From: Aselliscus stoliczkanus | Taxonomy: Eukaryota; Chordata; Mammalia; Chiroptera; Hipposideridae | Direction: 5' to 3' | Assembly: GCA_033961575.1 (NCBI GenBank) | Contig: CM066727.1 | Coordinates: forward strand, 85,186,501 to 85,250,500 | Length of the DNA: 64,000 nt | Shown here: positions 36,060 through 47,516 of the stretch, piece after piece | Layout of the letters: every line of letters begins with the position of its first letter | How positions within the stretch are numbered: position 1 is the stretch's first letter | The notes under the pieces: model-generated | The model's input: only the letters and a program-made list of their open reading frames with translations | What the model was told of the DNA's origin: nothing | Database searches by the model: none | Made by a program: the position numbers and the translations under genes

Positions 36060-37065
36060 TATTTTTTTTTTTAATTTTATTTTATTTTTAATTAGTTTCA
36101 GGTGTACAACACAGTGCAATAGTTATACATTTTACCCCTCAAAGTGACCACCCCCCCACCCCCAATAGTTTCAGGTGTACAACACAGTGCAATAGTTATA
36201 CATTTTACCCCTCAAAGTGACAACACCCCACCCCCAATACACCCCCCCATACCCCCCCATATCATATATATCTATTACTCTTCCTCTGACTCTCTTCCAC
36301 AGTATAATCCACATCCCGTGACTATCTATATATATTCAATTACAGTAGGTATACCACCTCCACTTTAGTAATACAGTGCAGTGATCAAACCTCTACTCCA
36401 TCCATGAAATGGTCTCACTAACAAGACTTATGATCATCTGACATTCCACAGAATATTTACAACATTATTAATTATATTCCCCAAACTGTTTTTCCTATCC
36501 CAGTAGCAATATTGTAGTTGCCTATTTTTGCTGTCTAGTCCCTTCCCCTTCTCCCTCATTCCCATTCCTCTCCAAATTAGCAACCCTGATTTTTCCTCTA
36601 TATCTATGAGACAGTTTCTGTTTACTTTGCTCATTCATACAGTTTTTCATATTCCACATATGAGTGAGATCATATGGTATTTGTCCTTCTCTGACTGACT
36701 TATTTCACTCAACATTATAGTCTCTAGGTCCATCCATATCATTGCAAATGGCACGATTTCATTCTTCTTTATAGCGGAGTAATACTCCATTGTATAAATA
36801 TACCACAGTTTCTTAATCCAGTCATCTATTGACGGGCATTTTGGTTGTTTCCAAGTCTTAGCTATTGTAAATTGTGCTGCTATGAACATCGGGGTGCATA
36901 ACTTTTTTTGAATAAGTGTCTTGGTTTTTTCAGGATAAATACCTAGGAGTGGAATTGCTGGGTCAAAAGGTAGCTCTATTTCCAGTTCTTTGAGATACCT
37001 CCATACTGACTTCCATAGTGGCTGCACCAATCTGCAGTCCCACCAACAGTGCAGCAGGGTCCCCT
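36060..37065 (-). pseudogene. Younger L1: 3' UTR and ORF2 C-terminus
   Basis: The minus strand encodes about 127 residues of the L1 ORF2p C-terminus (36647-37030), with family signatures [41 protein letters not shown] and the terminal KYHMISLICGI. The 3' UTR and A-tail follow toward 36060. This C-terminal frame has no stop, so the copy is not very old, but the endonuclease and reverse transcriptase domains are absent: sequence upstream of about 37065 jumps, across a SINE, to the end of ORF1. It cannot retrotranspose. Confidence 0.9.
36093..36238. repeat. Two tandem 73-bp units in L1 3' UTR
   Basis: 36093-36165 and 36166-36238 are near-identical copies starting 'tagtttcaggtgtacaacac' and ending in a C-rich 'cccacccccaa' tract. 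They lie in the 3' UTR of the younger antisense L1, directly beside its T-run (A-tail) at about 36060-36072. Confidence 0.9.
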
Positions 37066-37180
37066 TTTTTTTTTTTTTTTTTTTTTATGAGGGCAGTGTC
37101 ACTGACCCTTATACGTGGGACTGAACTGGGGCTGCTGGCTTCCCAATCCAGCGCTTAACCACCACGCCACTCGCCCGGCC
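37066..37180 (-). mobile_element. Short tRNA-derived SINE at the L1 deletion junction
   Basis: Same family as 7587-7698, minus strand: T run 37066-37086, then 'gagggcagtgtcactgaccc' and 'caccacgccactcgcccggc'. The left flank is L1 ORF2 C-terminal region and the right flank the L1 ORF1/ORF2 linker, so the SINE lies exactly where about 3.4 kb of L1 is missing. Both sides read CCCC followed by T's, which may be a short duplication or chance. Confidence 0.85.
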
Positions 37181-37184
37181 CCTT

Positions 37185-38030
37185 TTTTTTTCATTTTAAT
37201 GAAGTCACTCTAACATTCCTTGTCATACTGGTTTAGTGGTGATGAACTCCTTAAGCTTTTTGATGTCTGGGCTTTGATTTTAAATCATAGCCTTGCTGGG
37301 TAGAGTAATCTTGATTGTAAGTCGTAACTTTTCATCACTTTGAATATTTACTGCCAGTCCTTTTAGCATGCAAAGTTTCTTTTGAGAAATCAACTGACTG
37401 TCTTATGGGAACTCTCTTACAGGTAACTAACTGTTTTTATCTTGCTGCTTTTAAGATTCTTTCTTTATATCTTTAACCATGCATTTTAATTATGATGTGT
37501 TTTGGTGTGGGCCTCTTTGGGTTCATCATGTTTGGGACTTGTATGCCTTTTTCATTCACCAGGTTAGGGAAGTTTCCTGTCATTATTTCTTCAAACAGAT
37601 TTTCAATTCCTTATTCTCTCGCTTCTCCTTCTGGTACCCTATATGATGTGAATTTTGGTACACTTGATATTTTCCCAGAGGCCCCTTAAACTAGTCTCAC
37701 TTTTTGGATTCTTTTCTATTTTTGCTCTTCTGATTGGGTGTTTTCTTTTACTTTATCTTCTAAATCACTGATTCGGTGTTCTGCTTCATCTCATCTACTG
37801 CTAATTCCCTCTAATATATTCTTCATTTCAGTTATTTTATTCTTTATTTATGACTAGCCCTTTTTTATGTTTCCTAGCTCCATTTTTATGTTTCTATCTC
37901 TTTGTTGAAGTTCTCCCTGAGATTATTGAGCATCCTTATAACCAATGTTTTGAACCAGTGTCTGGTAGATTGTCTTCATTTTGTTTAGTTCTTTTTCTGG
38001 AGCTTTGTTCTGTTGTTTTATTTGGGACAT
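37185..38030 (-). pseudogene. L1 ORF1 pseudogene
   Basis: Minus-strand L1 ORF1. The start codon is at 38030-38028, opening MSQIKQQNKAPEKELNK, which matches the usual placental ORF1p N-terminus. Coiled-coil-type and RNA-binding-type text follows, and the frame is broken by substitutions and indels. It ends near 37200, where the consensus 'KPVLQEML' region is recognisable. In life ORF1p is an RNA-binding trimer needed for retrotransposition; this copy is dead. Confidence 0.82.
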
Positions 38031-40105
38031 GCTTCTATGTCTCCCCATTTTGGCTGTGCTCCTGTGTTTGTTTCTACAGAGGGTGCCAAAAAAAATGTAT
38101 ACACATTTTAAGAAAAGAAAAAACTGTTTTAACCCTACATCAGGCACAATACAAAAGTTACGATTTCAGGAGCAATGCATCTACTAGATGTGTGTATGAC
38201 ATTTATTTATTTAAATTGAAAATGATTTGTAAGCATGCTTATTATTTATTCAGAATGAAATTTTAATTTGCCACAAAGTAAAAACAATATGTTTATTACA
38301 TCAATTCAGTATAAAAAATCAACAGAAATTCAAAATAATCTGTGAGATCAGTTGTGTCTGATGGAGGATAGAACAGGGATAGATCATATCATCATTAGGG
38401 AACGTGACAAATGGGAAACACTGTGAAGTCGTTGATCTGTAGAAATTCTGAAATAATGCTAGACAAATATCATTTCCAGTATTTTCAGTATTCATGGAAA
38501 TACTGATGGTAACCACTTTGCACACCTCTTGTAAATGCAGAAGTCAAATGTGACTTGTATTCATCTTTTGTTATCTGTATATATTGAGTATTACAATTTA
38601 AATAGTTTTTTTTTTCCTTTTTTAAAATGCATATACATTTTTTTTTTTTTGGCACTCTCTGTATGTATTAGGCAGGGTTGCTATGTCTCTTGGTCTTCAT
38701 AGAGTGCCTTATGTAGTAAGCGTCCTGTGGGGCCCAGTGGCACAGTCGACATGGTCACCAGAGCCCAGTGCTCCGTATGTCTCTTGTGTGGATTATGTGT
38801 GTCCTCCTGTTGTAGCTCAGTGTTGATTGCTGTTTGCATGTCAATGGGTGGGACTGACCCTCAGGCTGGTTGGTTGTGAGGACTGGCTGTGACTATAGTG
38901 GAGGAGCTATTGTGTAGGTGCTTGCTCTATGGAGCAGGAGTCGCTTTAGGAGGGCTCTGGTCCCTGAGCAGTCTGTCCTTTGCATGTGTTGCTTTGAAGT
39001 TGGCAGGGTGATGCTTCAGGTCAGCCCTTAGCTGGACACTTAGCTGGGTATGCCAGCCTCGGGGCCTCCTCCTCGGGGCTGCACTGCAGACCAAGTTTAG
39101 CTGTAGCCTGTATCCTGCCCAAGGGAACCTGTCATGAGCCACAAAGCTATCTGAAGATGGCCACCAGCTGTGCTGGGCTTGGAAGTTCCTTGACAGGCCA
39201 AGCTGCAAACTGAGGCCAGTTGCTGCTGGTGCCTGGCTTGGGGCTGCTCAGCAAGAGGTACCTGACATGTCAAAGCCAGATGCTGCTTGTTTGGGTTTTG
39301 TGAGCATTTCAGAGATTTTAGGAAAGTCTGCACCATGAGTCAAGATAACACATTTGTATGGAAAAGCCACTGGAAGTGACTTGGGTGTGCCTGATAGTTA
39401 GATGGGGCCAGGTCTCTGGGATCACCAGGATGGGAACATGGAGCAGATGAATGGTGTTTGCCAGGTTGATGAAGACTAAAGAGCTGCCTATGTCTGCACA
39501 CCAGGAGGGTGAGGGCTCAAAAAAGAAACCATAGATTCTGTGAGTACTTGTGTTTGGGAGAAAGCTGATCCTCCAGGTTGTGCCCTGAAACCAGACCACT
39601 CAGTTCCTCCCTGTATGTCCCTGAAGCCTTTTAAGCTGCTGTCCCAGTGCTAGAGCTCAGAGCACGAGTCTGTCAGTGAGTAAGTCCATGTGTGGGCACT
39701 TTAAGAGGATTGCCTGAAATTCCAGCTACACTCCTTTTCACTCAGCCACAATCTCTGCTGGTTTTCACAAGTAGAAATTATGAATACTTCTATCTCTGGC
39801 ACTGGAACTCTGGGCTGGGGAGCATGATGTGAGATTGGAACACGTCGCTCCTCTAGAGGGGACCTTAGCAGCTGAAACATCCCTCCTGATTTTTAATAGT
39901 CACAGGTGGCTGTGGTGCCAGCCCATTCTGCATCTCTTCCCCTCTTATCATTCTTGAGGTGCTTCTATATTTCTTTGGTTGTAGGACTTCAGTTCAGCTA
40001 CACATCAGGCAATTCTTAATGATGGCTGTTCTGTAATTTAGTTGTAATTTTGATGTATTTGTGAGAGGAAGAAAGCACAGTGTTTACCTACTTTGCCATT
40101 TTTAC
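38031..40105 (-). mobile_element. L1 5' UTR (antisense), interrupted by mariner
   Basis: The long 5' UTR of the same L1, moderately GC-richer than its surroundings, ends near 40105; its first bases on the minus strand read 'aaaatggcaaagtaggtaaa', a typical L1 5' terminus. It is continuous with ORF1 once the mariner at 38077-38661 is removed. A nearly complete 5' end shows that reverse transcription reached the start of the RNA, so the missing ORF2 was lost afterwards or during integration. Frames of up to 93 codons on the minus strand here are incidental. Confidence 0.8.
38077..38661. mobile_element. Tc1/mariner-type element in L1 5' UTR
   Basis: Ends are 'cagagggtgccaaaaaaaat' and the reverse complement 'cagagagtgccaaaaaaaaa', followed on both arms by an AATGTATA...ATTTTAA stretch. 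TA is present on both sides (38075-38076, 38662-38663), the mariner target duplication, and removing the element restores continuous L1 text. At 585 bp it is longer than its relatives at 8395 and 21440. A 68-codon minus-strand frame (38319-38525) may be a transposase remnant, but I recognise no catalytic motif. Confidence 0.88.
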
Positions 40106-41109
40106 AAGAAATCAGGTAACTTAACTAGCTGATTTGATTTAACAAACATGCATGTTCCATTTAACTATGAATATTTCATATAATTATTCAAACCTGATTT
40201 TATTCTTATTATTTCTTTCAAAGGTTTGAGTTTTATTGTATTAAGAAATCACTTATTTATACTATATGACTCATGTCAATGTGGCCAGGGTAAAAATGTT
40301 AAATATTAATATTACAGTTAAATTAAGAGTAATCAGTAACAACATTATTGAACTATGTTAGAGATAAGGAAGTGTTTTATGTTCTAGGGTGCTCAATGCA
40401 AAAAGAAAAGGTTAGAAGTTAGAATAACTATGAATTATGTAGTTAATGGAAACAAACAGATTTTTTTCTTTAAGTCTGGCAATGATTCCTGTGAATCAAT
40501 GAGAGTATGTTCTAGGTAATAATAATAAATAACTTTAAATCTGAGAGGCTTAAAAAGGTAATGATTCATTTCTCTTTCATGCCACATATTCCTTATAGGT
40601 AAGCTGAGACTTCCCTCAGTACTGCCCTTACTCAGGTCAATACAACCTTTATTCTATGGAGTACTGCTGATAATTATGGCAGAGAAAAAAAGAAAGCATG
40701 GCAAATCTTGCCCTGATATTTTTTAAAGCTTCTATCCTGAATGATAGACAGAATTCAGCTGATGTTTTATTGGACAAAGCAACTTCAAGTTGGCCAGGAA
40801 GTGCAATCTGATCCACATGCCCAAAATGGAGAAAAACTGAATATTTGGTAAATAGCACTAATAACTGCAGTAGTCTGCCCTTCTGGTCACTAAATATTTG
40901 AGTCCCTCTTCTAACCAAAAAACATGTATTAACTTACTTCCCTGGCACAGCCCCATCAAGTAATAGCTCTGTTTCAATGTCCATGATCTCCAAGTGATGC
41001 TAAGTGTCGATTCATCCAGACATATTTCCTTTTCTGGAGATCTATGTGCCAAACAGATAAGTTATCATCCACCATCAACTCCCCAACTGCTAAGCCCAAT
41101 ATGCAATGG
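40106..41109. other. Unassigned noncoding stretch
   Basis: No gene could be assigned. Two overlapping minus-strand frames (40649-40918, 40858-41052) of 89 and 64 codons show no recognisable domain. Confidence 0.4.
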
Positions 41110-41214
41110 TAGAACAGGGATAGATCATATCATCATTAGGAAAGATGATAAATGGGAAACACTGTGAAGTCATTGATCTGTAGATATTCTGAAATCATGA
41201 TAGACAAATGTCAT
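41110..41214. repeat. 105-bp copy of internal mariner-element sequence
   Basis: It aligns without gaps to 38369-38473, inside the mariner element, in the same orientation, with about nine mismatches (around 91 per cent identity by hand count). Homology stops abruptly at both ends and neither mariner terminus is nearby. Confidence 0.85.
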
Positions 41215-44110
41215 GAGAGGCCATTATGTCAGGAGAGAGTGGAGAAAGTATTTTTGTTTAGACTGTAGTTCTGGTTGCTAGAAGGGTCCTCCTTTATAAC
41301 GTTTCTCCATGGTTCTTAGTTACTCCATCTGATTGTTTATTCCTTTTTTAAAAAATCTTATTTTCCTCCTTTGTCACATCTAAATTAGAAATGAAACTAT
41401 GATGTTATGTCCTCATTGGAGGACAGCTTTCTCAGTGGCTCCCCAGACTCTCAGAAAGTTATGGACCAAGGGTCATTTTAATTCTTGGACAGGACTTTTT
41501 TCTTTTTTTTCTCCATGCTCATGATTTCTTCAGCAGTAAAGTTCTATAAAACCTTAGCAGTTTTTAAAATGTTTGTCTTAGTCAATTACATGTAACAACA
41601 GCCACATCCAAAATTTTTTCTCTATATATTTCTTAGATTTACAATATTTTTTTGCTTTCTGGACCCCATGCTTTCTCTTTCTCAACTTAATTACAGGCCT
41701 TAGGCCAATCAGGCTGAGGTGGGAGATCTACACCTTTAATCTCTTTTCCCTGAGCTATTTTATCCAATTGAAAGGATTTACTGTGTGCTACCTTAATCCA
41801 TTCAAAGGGTTTTAATAATGGGAATAAACAGCTTTAGCCTTGATTTAATCCTCGCCTCAAGGCTAAATTTTAATCAGCCTTTGTTACTCAAAGGAGTTTT
41901 TTTTTTTCCAACTCCACACGTCTTTGAATTTTGTAGGCTCTCTTTATTTTGTTTTGTCACTGCTTTCCATTGGGGTTTACTAATGTTCATGGGAATAGTA
42001 AGAGTTTTTCTGAAGAATACTCTGGATTCCAGATGTATAGCCCCCTACCCACTTTGTATAGCAGCAACCAACCTCCTGTTGCTAATAGGGATCAATCTCT
42101 GTCCATTTGTTCAATACTGAGAGGAGTTTAAAATGTCCAGAAGGCAGTCTCAATTCCTATATTATTGAAACTATGGATTTTCCCTTTAGGGAGGGTTGTG
42201 TTCCCAAGGTTGTGGGGACAGGAAACAAATAATTTATAAATTCCTTACTCAGCATAATGTTGCATGGAATGCCATTAAAGAGAGCTCCTCAAAGGAGTCA
42301 TGATGCTAGTGAAAGCTGTGCAAAGAAAGAAAATCTCTATCTGTAACCTGCTTCTATTCCCATGAGGACAAATTGCTACCCCTCTGTGATAGAAGGGAAG
42401 GAAATTAATCATCAGCTTGCCACCAGATGGCTGGATAGTAACTGACCTCTCTTGATTATTATAAAGAATGATGCCATGCTGGATGCTCTGTGTTGGAAGG
42501 TAGGACACAGTATTAGCATTAGCTGTATCCATATCAGCCATAAAGAAATAAATTTTATGCTGTTGAGCCTATTAACAGCTTTCACTAAGCATTGCTGTCT
42601 GGCAAGAGAGAGAGGTTACCTGATATCTAGAAAATTAGTTTCTCTTGGTCATCTGACTATTGAGAGTGTCCTATGCAGTGGATTTCCCTTATTGGGCAAT
42701 CACATAACAAGCCTCTTTCTATACACTATGTACCATTCCGAGAGATATGACCCAATAGCCCTTTGAAAGATAACCTTGTCACCGATCTTATTCTTATCAA
42801 CCGGCCAAACCATTATCCAATGTTTATTATTTGGTATAAATTCATACCTCAAATTATTTTTCCTACAAAACAATATGGACAACCACATACATGATCCAAA
42901 TTATTCCTATTGGGAACATTTTATTTCACAGCCATCTATCAAGGATATTTTTGAATGAGCTTCTACCCAATAACAACTAATCACACATATCCACCAAATA
43001 AAATAAAATATAATAAAATAAAATAATTATGACTGATCTCCCTCTACCCCATCCTTCAGATAACTAGTCATACTTGTCATGAGGAATTTCCCACTAAGTC
43101 ATAGATGAGAATTAAGTAAAAGACCAAAAAGAAGCAAGAGTAGGTCTGCGGCACTTGCTCATGCGACTTTCCTACATTTTCTGGACCTGCTTGGGACAAT
43201 CTCATCCTGAGCATTCCCATTTAGAAATGGAATGCTGATGCTTGTACTCTGCCTCATGATTTGCTGGATCAGATAAGACTCAGTAGGTAGCCTAGAAGAT
43301 ATTGCTTGATCTAAACCACTGGCAAAGAATCTAGCATGGTGGACAGAAAGCTACCAAGATTATCATAGTTGTAATTAAAAATCTTTCTCTCAGTTCCCAG
43401 AATTCAGCTAGTTCATGGACCCAGAGTCCATTCATCAAGGGAAAGATTGTCTCTCTTTGAGCAGGGATTGCATAGCATTGGCCTCAAGTAAATGCTCTAG
43501 ATTTTCTTCTATGCCTTCACTCGTGGGACAATAGACATTTACAAGGGTAACCGTGAACTAGGAAATGGTAAATAGCCAGATCTGCCAGTAGTTTCTTAAC
43601 ACTGGCTCTGAATTTGCATTCATCGAGATGACTCAATGCATCACCAAGCTTGTTTGGTCGTAAGGGGTGAGAAAGAGACTGGTGACTTTGAAAGTCAGGT
43701 GGCAAGGGCAGTTTGGGGTAGAAGCCATCTCATGGTGGATTCAGTGAGCCCATAGAAATGTCCTTTTGTGCTTTTTCAGTTTCGGAATGAAGAGTTGAAA
43801 GAGATATACTTAGCACCTGGCAGAATTATCACACTGTCTCCCTTATCATGTCCTCCAAGAGCTATCTTTGAAGCAAAAAATCATAGAAGCTGTTATGACT
43901 CCAGGGTTAAAGGAAGAAGTGGAGGAATTAGTTTTGTCATAGTCCAGTCAAAACTGGAACCATGCAGTAGGGGCCAGAGGAAGCAGCCTTCTTGCAGTGC
44001 CGTTTCCTGCATTGGTGTCTCCATTGTATGTGGCTATGAGGACCAGCCAGTAATGGAGCCTGGCTCATTCAGTCCACAGGAATTGGCTCCTTGGGCACAG
44101 AAGAAGTAAA
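41215..44110. other. Unassigned stretch, possible decayed retroelement
   Basis: Base composition is slightly less AT-rich than the neighbours and there are several medium open frames on both strands: 41818-42120 (+), 42275-42541 (-), 42452-42766 (+), 43517-43705 (-), 43768-44109 (+, 113 codons). I recognise no domain, no LTRs and no TSD. It could be the worn interior of an endogenous retroelement or simply unique DNA. An (AAAAT)-like patch is near 43000-43025. Confidence 0.25.
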
Positions 44111-45719
44111 GAATGATAGAAAGTAAATAGGGTTAATCAAAAGAAAAATAGTAAGCAAAACTACCACAGACATTTATCCTTGCCATTGAAGAAAAAAGAT
44201 AGAGGGTATTTTCTAGAAGAGATGTTTTATTGGAGAAAGACATATTAAACATATATTGTAAATTTGACAATTGGTGTGGGATCTCCTGAAAGAAAAAAGA
44301 TAATTTTTTTAAAAAACAAACTTAACATTAATTAAACAGAAATAAACTGAATTTGCATTATGTTAGATCATGTAGTTTGAGGTTAGAGTGTATAAAGGTA
44401 TTATTCTTGGGTCAAGTATTATAAAAATATGGATTGTAGTTGAGCAGAGTGCTTTTGTTTGTTTTTATTTTTGCTATTAGAAGTTTATTGAACAAAATGA
44501 AAGTGGTGGTACAATTTATGGCAGATGTATGTGTAGCATGTTTTCTTTTTAAATAGATTTAACCATTCATCAAGACAGTAGGCAGCATGTCTTGTGTAAG
44601 CTCTTTATTTAATCATTCCTAAGTGAAGCAACTATTTTATTCTGGATTTTATACTATAATTTGGGAACTAAATTATTAGAAAATGCTCTCCATTTCTTAT
44701 TTTTCCTGCTGTATTTTTCCTTCTATTGTAAAATAGAAGCCTGCCTACAATTCCATTTTGGCCAAAATTTTGGTTTGTAAAAACTGGTGATGTAAGTTTT
44801 TGCTGGGGTGTAGTTTCATTCTCTCTTTGGCTGAACTTAGCTAGTAACTTTAAACTTTTCTTGGTCTACTCTCTTATCAAACAGAAAAGTACCCCAAGGA
44901 AAGATTATTGCTCTTTTTTTCAAACAGAGCTGCTACTTCTAGTTTATTTAATTTGCTTATTTTTTATTATAGCTGAATATACCTTCTCTTTTTAAAGCTT
45001 TCCCTTCTCTTTGAAAGCCTGCCTTTATTTCCTATTTCAGTTGTGTAAGAACAAGCTTGGGATAATAAAATTCTTAAAATAAAGCCACAGTTCTTTTTTA
45101 TATTCATGTCCCCTAACATACTCTTGTTGTAGTGTTCAGAGACATAGAAGCTAAAAGAACTAGACAGAGTGCTTTCTCCGCACATAAAGTATAAGGACAG
45201 AATTGTTAGTAAACACTTCTATATCTGTAAAAATCACCTCAAAACTTATTTTAGTATAAATCCTACAGAGGTAATACTTAACATTTTTGTGATTTACAAA
45301 GCAGAGGAAAGAGGATCATGGTGATGTTTTGGTCATTTGTAATCTCTGGGATTCTATATCAAACTAAAAATAAATGTGAATTTTTGCCAGGAAATCTCTT
45401 AAACTTATCCTGTCATGGGAGTCCACATTCAATTTGTGTCTTGGGCAGAGATTGATTGGAATTAGAGCAACTGTTATATTTGGGTCTAAGTGTGGGTCCC
45501 CAGATGCCCAAATAATAAACCTGACAAAATCTACAGGACATTCTGTAGTAGTTAGGTAGTTTACTAGGAAGAACTGAGACAGCATTCCAGAGTTTTCCCT
45601 TGAGTTTGTCCAAAGCTTCCTGGGGCACTGAGACAACTCAGCATGACTTTACTGCTTAGTTAAAACCATATGGGGTAAGAATTTTTGAGAAAAGCTTCTG
45701 GTGACAGAGTATATAGTGA
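44111..45719. other. Unique AT-rich noncoding stretch
   Basis: No gene could be assigned. Two overlapping minus-strand frames (45364-45636, 45413-45628) have no recognisable motif. Confidence 0.45.
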
Positions 45720-45860
45720 AGTGAGAATTGGATCTGAAGTCAGGAGATCCAGGTTGAAGTCAGGCCTTGCCCTTACCAGCCGAAGTCTCCAAGACTTATT
45801 TTCCTTCATGTACCTTCTGTGGAAAGAAGGAGCTGCCTGGCAATGTGCTTATTTATGGTT
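45720..45860 (+). repeat. MIR SINE relic
   Basis: 'gaagtcaggagatccaggtt' followed by 'gcccttaccagccgaagtct' and 'cttattttccttcatgtacc' follows the MIR order, with strong decay. Confidence 0.45.
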
Positions 45861-45949
45861 ATGATTAAAAATAATAATGCATTTGAGAAATGTAGTATAA
45901 ACTAAATCCCAGTATACAAGTGCTACATGTTTTTGATCCTATACTTCGA

Positions 45950-46065
45950 GAAGTGACAAAGGGTCAGAGTTTGTATGGGCAATACCTAGCGTTTACAGAC
46001 GAAGAGACAGGGCCTAGGGAGGTTGCTACATTGTTTAGGGTTACAGAGAAGGAAAGCAAAATAAA
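45950..46065 (-). repeat. MIR SINE relic (antisense)
   Basis: 'gtttacagacgaagagacag', 'gcctagggaggttgctacat' and 'tttagggttacagagaagga' match the reverse complement of the MIR core. Confidence 0.55.
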
Positions 46066-46127
46066 AAAATTCAAGTTCCTTGAAAATGAATTCTCTATAA
46101 AACTTAGGGAGCTTTGAGAGACTTGTA

Positions 46128-46320
46128 AATCAGTGTTTTTCAAAATGTGGTCTGTGGAAGATCTGACCCAGAATATGTGGATATTTGTTTAAAAATGCAC
46201 ATTCATGGGCTTTGCCAAAACTAACTGGGTCAACGTCATTGATAATAGCCTCCTTTCATACAACCTGCCAAGTGAATCACGTGCAGTCAAGTCATTGAAA
46301 ATCATTCTTCTATAGAGACT
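46128..46320 (+). mobile_element. MER5A-type non-autonomous hAT relic
   Basis: It opens 'cagtgtttttcaaaatgtgg' and 'tctgtggaagatctgaccca', contains 'aaaaatgcacattcatgggc', and closes 'cattgaaaatcattcttct'. This is the order of MER5A, whose ends are cagtggttctcaaa and its inverse. About 190 bp matches the family length. Confidence 0.65.
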
Positions 46321-46969
46321 GTTAAAGTGAACTTAGAACATCTGGCTCTGATGATTGAATATTTGCATGTCCTTGGACATGGTTTCTGTATCTTTAAAGG
46401 AAGGTTAAAGGTTGCAGTCATTTACTAATCTGTGCTGTCATGCAGGTAAAATGTGGAAATAAGTAATTATACATAGTACAAGGGAAGAAAAGAGCTCCCT
46501 TGATGAATCCTCCTGTTGTAGTCCCTGAACTATGGCCGCCCCGCAGCAGGGGGCAGCAAGTGCCACTCTCACCTCAGATGCTACAGCACAGAACTGAAAG
46601 TATCTGCAATTGAATCCCCTAGGTGGGAGAGATGTCCACACTGCCTTCAGGGCATTTATTATTGCATGAAGAAAGCACCATGTTTTTAAAACTCTTATTT
46701 GATTTGCTAAAAAAATAATAAAAAAAAATTACAGTCTTCCTAGGCCTTCTGAAAATTGTGTTGGCACTTCAAGAGTGCCTGTGAGTTGAATGCCAAACCT
46801 TCCTTGAGCTCTGCCACAGCCTTGTATTATTATGTGCCCCTGACCATTATGCCACTGCTCACACCAAATCATTGTTGGTGTACCTTTCTTTCCCCATCAA
46901 AGCACTTGGTAGCATATGGGGACAGGGAGGATAGGCAGTGGGGGAAAACACAAATACTAGTGCAGTGAC

Positions 46970-47110
46970 ATCAGCTTGGGAATACCACTTAATATCCCTG
47001 AATTTCAGTTTCCTCATCAGTAAAATTCCAGACAAAAGCACATATGTCACTGGGTTCAAATAAGATTGAAATGAGAAAGTGCGTATCAATTTGCTTGATA
47101 CAAAGCAATT
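46970..47110 (+). repeat. MIR SINE relic
   Basis: 'gcttgggaataccacttaat', 'tgaatttcagtttcctcatc' and 'agtaaaattccagac' match the MIR core. Confidence 0.6.
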
Positions 47111-47329
47111 TGTAAATAGATGTTTCCTTCTTTACTAAAGACAGCCATCCTTTCCTGCCCATCACTACATCCCTCTCCTTGTCAGATTAACTTAAATTTA
47201 GCAAACGTTTATTTAGTACCTACTGTACACAAACACATAAGTACTGATGTCTCTCAGATCTCCTACAACCAGTGAAGAATTTCACCTGGGACTTCACTGT
47301 TCAGTTAGTAATGATAACAGTCACAACTG

Positions 47330-47516
47330 AGTGAGACACTGCCAGGCTTCTTACATATATTACTGGACACAACAATTCTGCAAAGAAAGAATTATGATCC
47401 TCATTTTACAGATGGACTGATGGCAGAGGAGGTAAATGAGAGAACCAAGGCCACAAATCTGCACTGCTGTGTTGGGGTTTGAACTCAACTCTATCTACCT
47501 CTATTCATGTCAATGC
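47330..47516 (-). repeat. MIR SINE relic (antisense)
   Basis: 'gatcctcattttacagatgg' then 'aaatctgcactgctgtgttg' and 'gggtttgaactcaactctat' follow the reverse complement of MIR nearly end to end. It abuts an L2 relic. Confidence 0.65.

Noticed and set aside
37850..38266. 138-codon + strand frame, the longest in the window
   Set aside because: It is antisense to L1 ORF1 and 5' UTR and crosses the mariner insertion, so it is a chance frame.
43768..44109. 113-codon + strand frame as a possible exon
   Set aside because: No recognised motif and no convincing splice context; kept only as part of an unassigned stretch.
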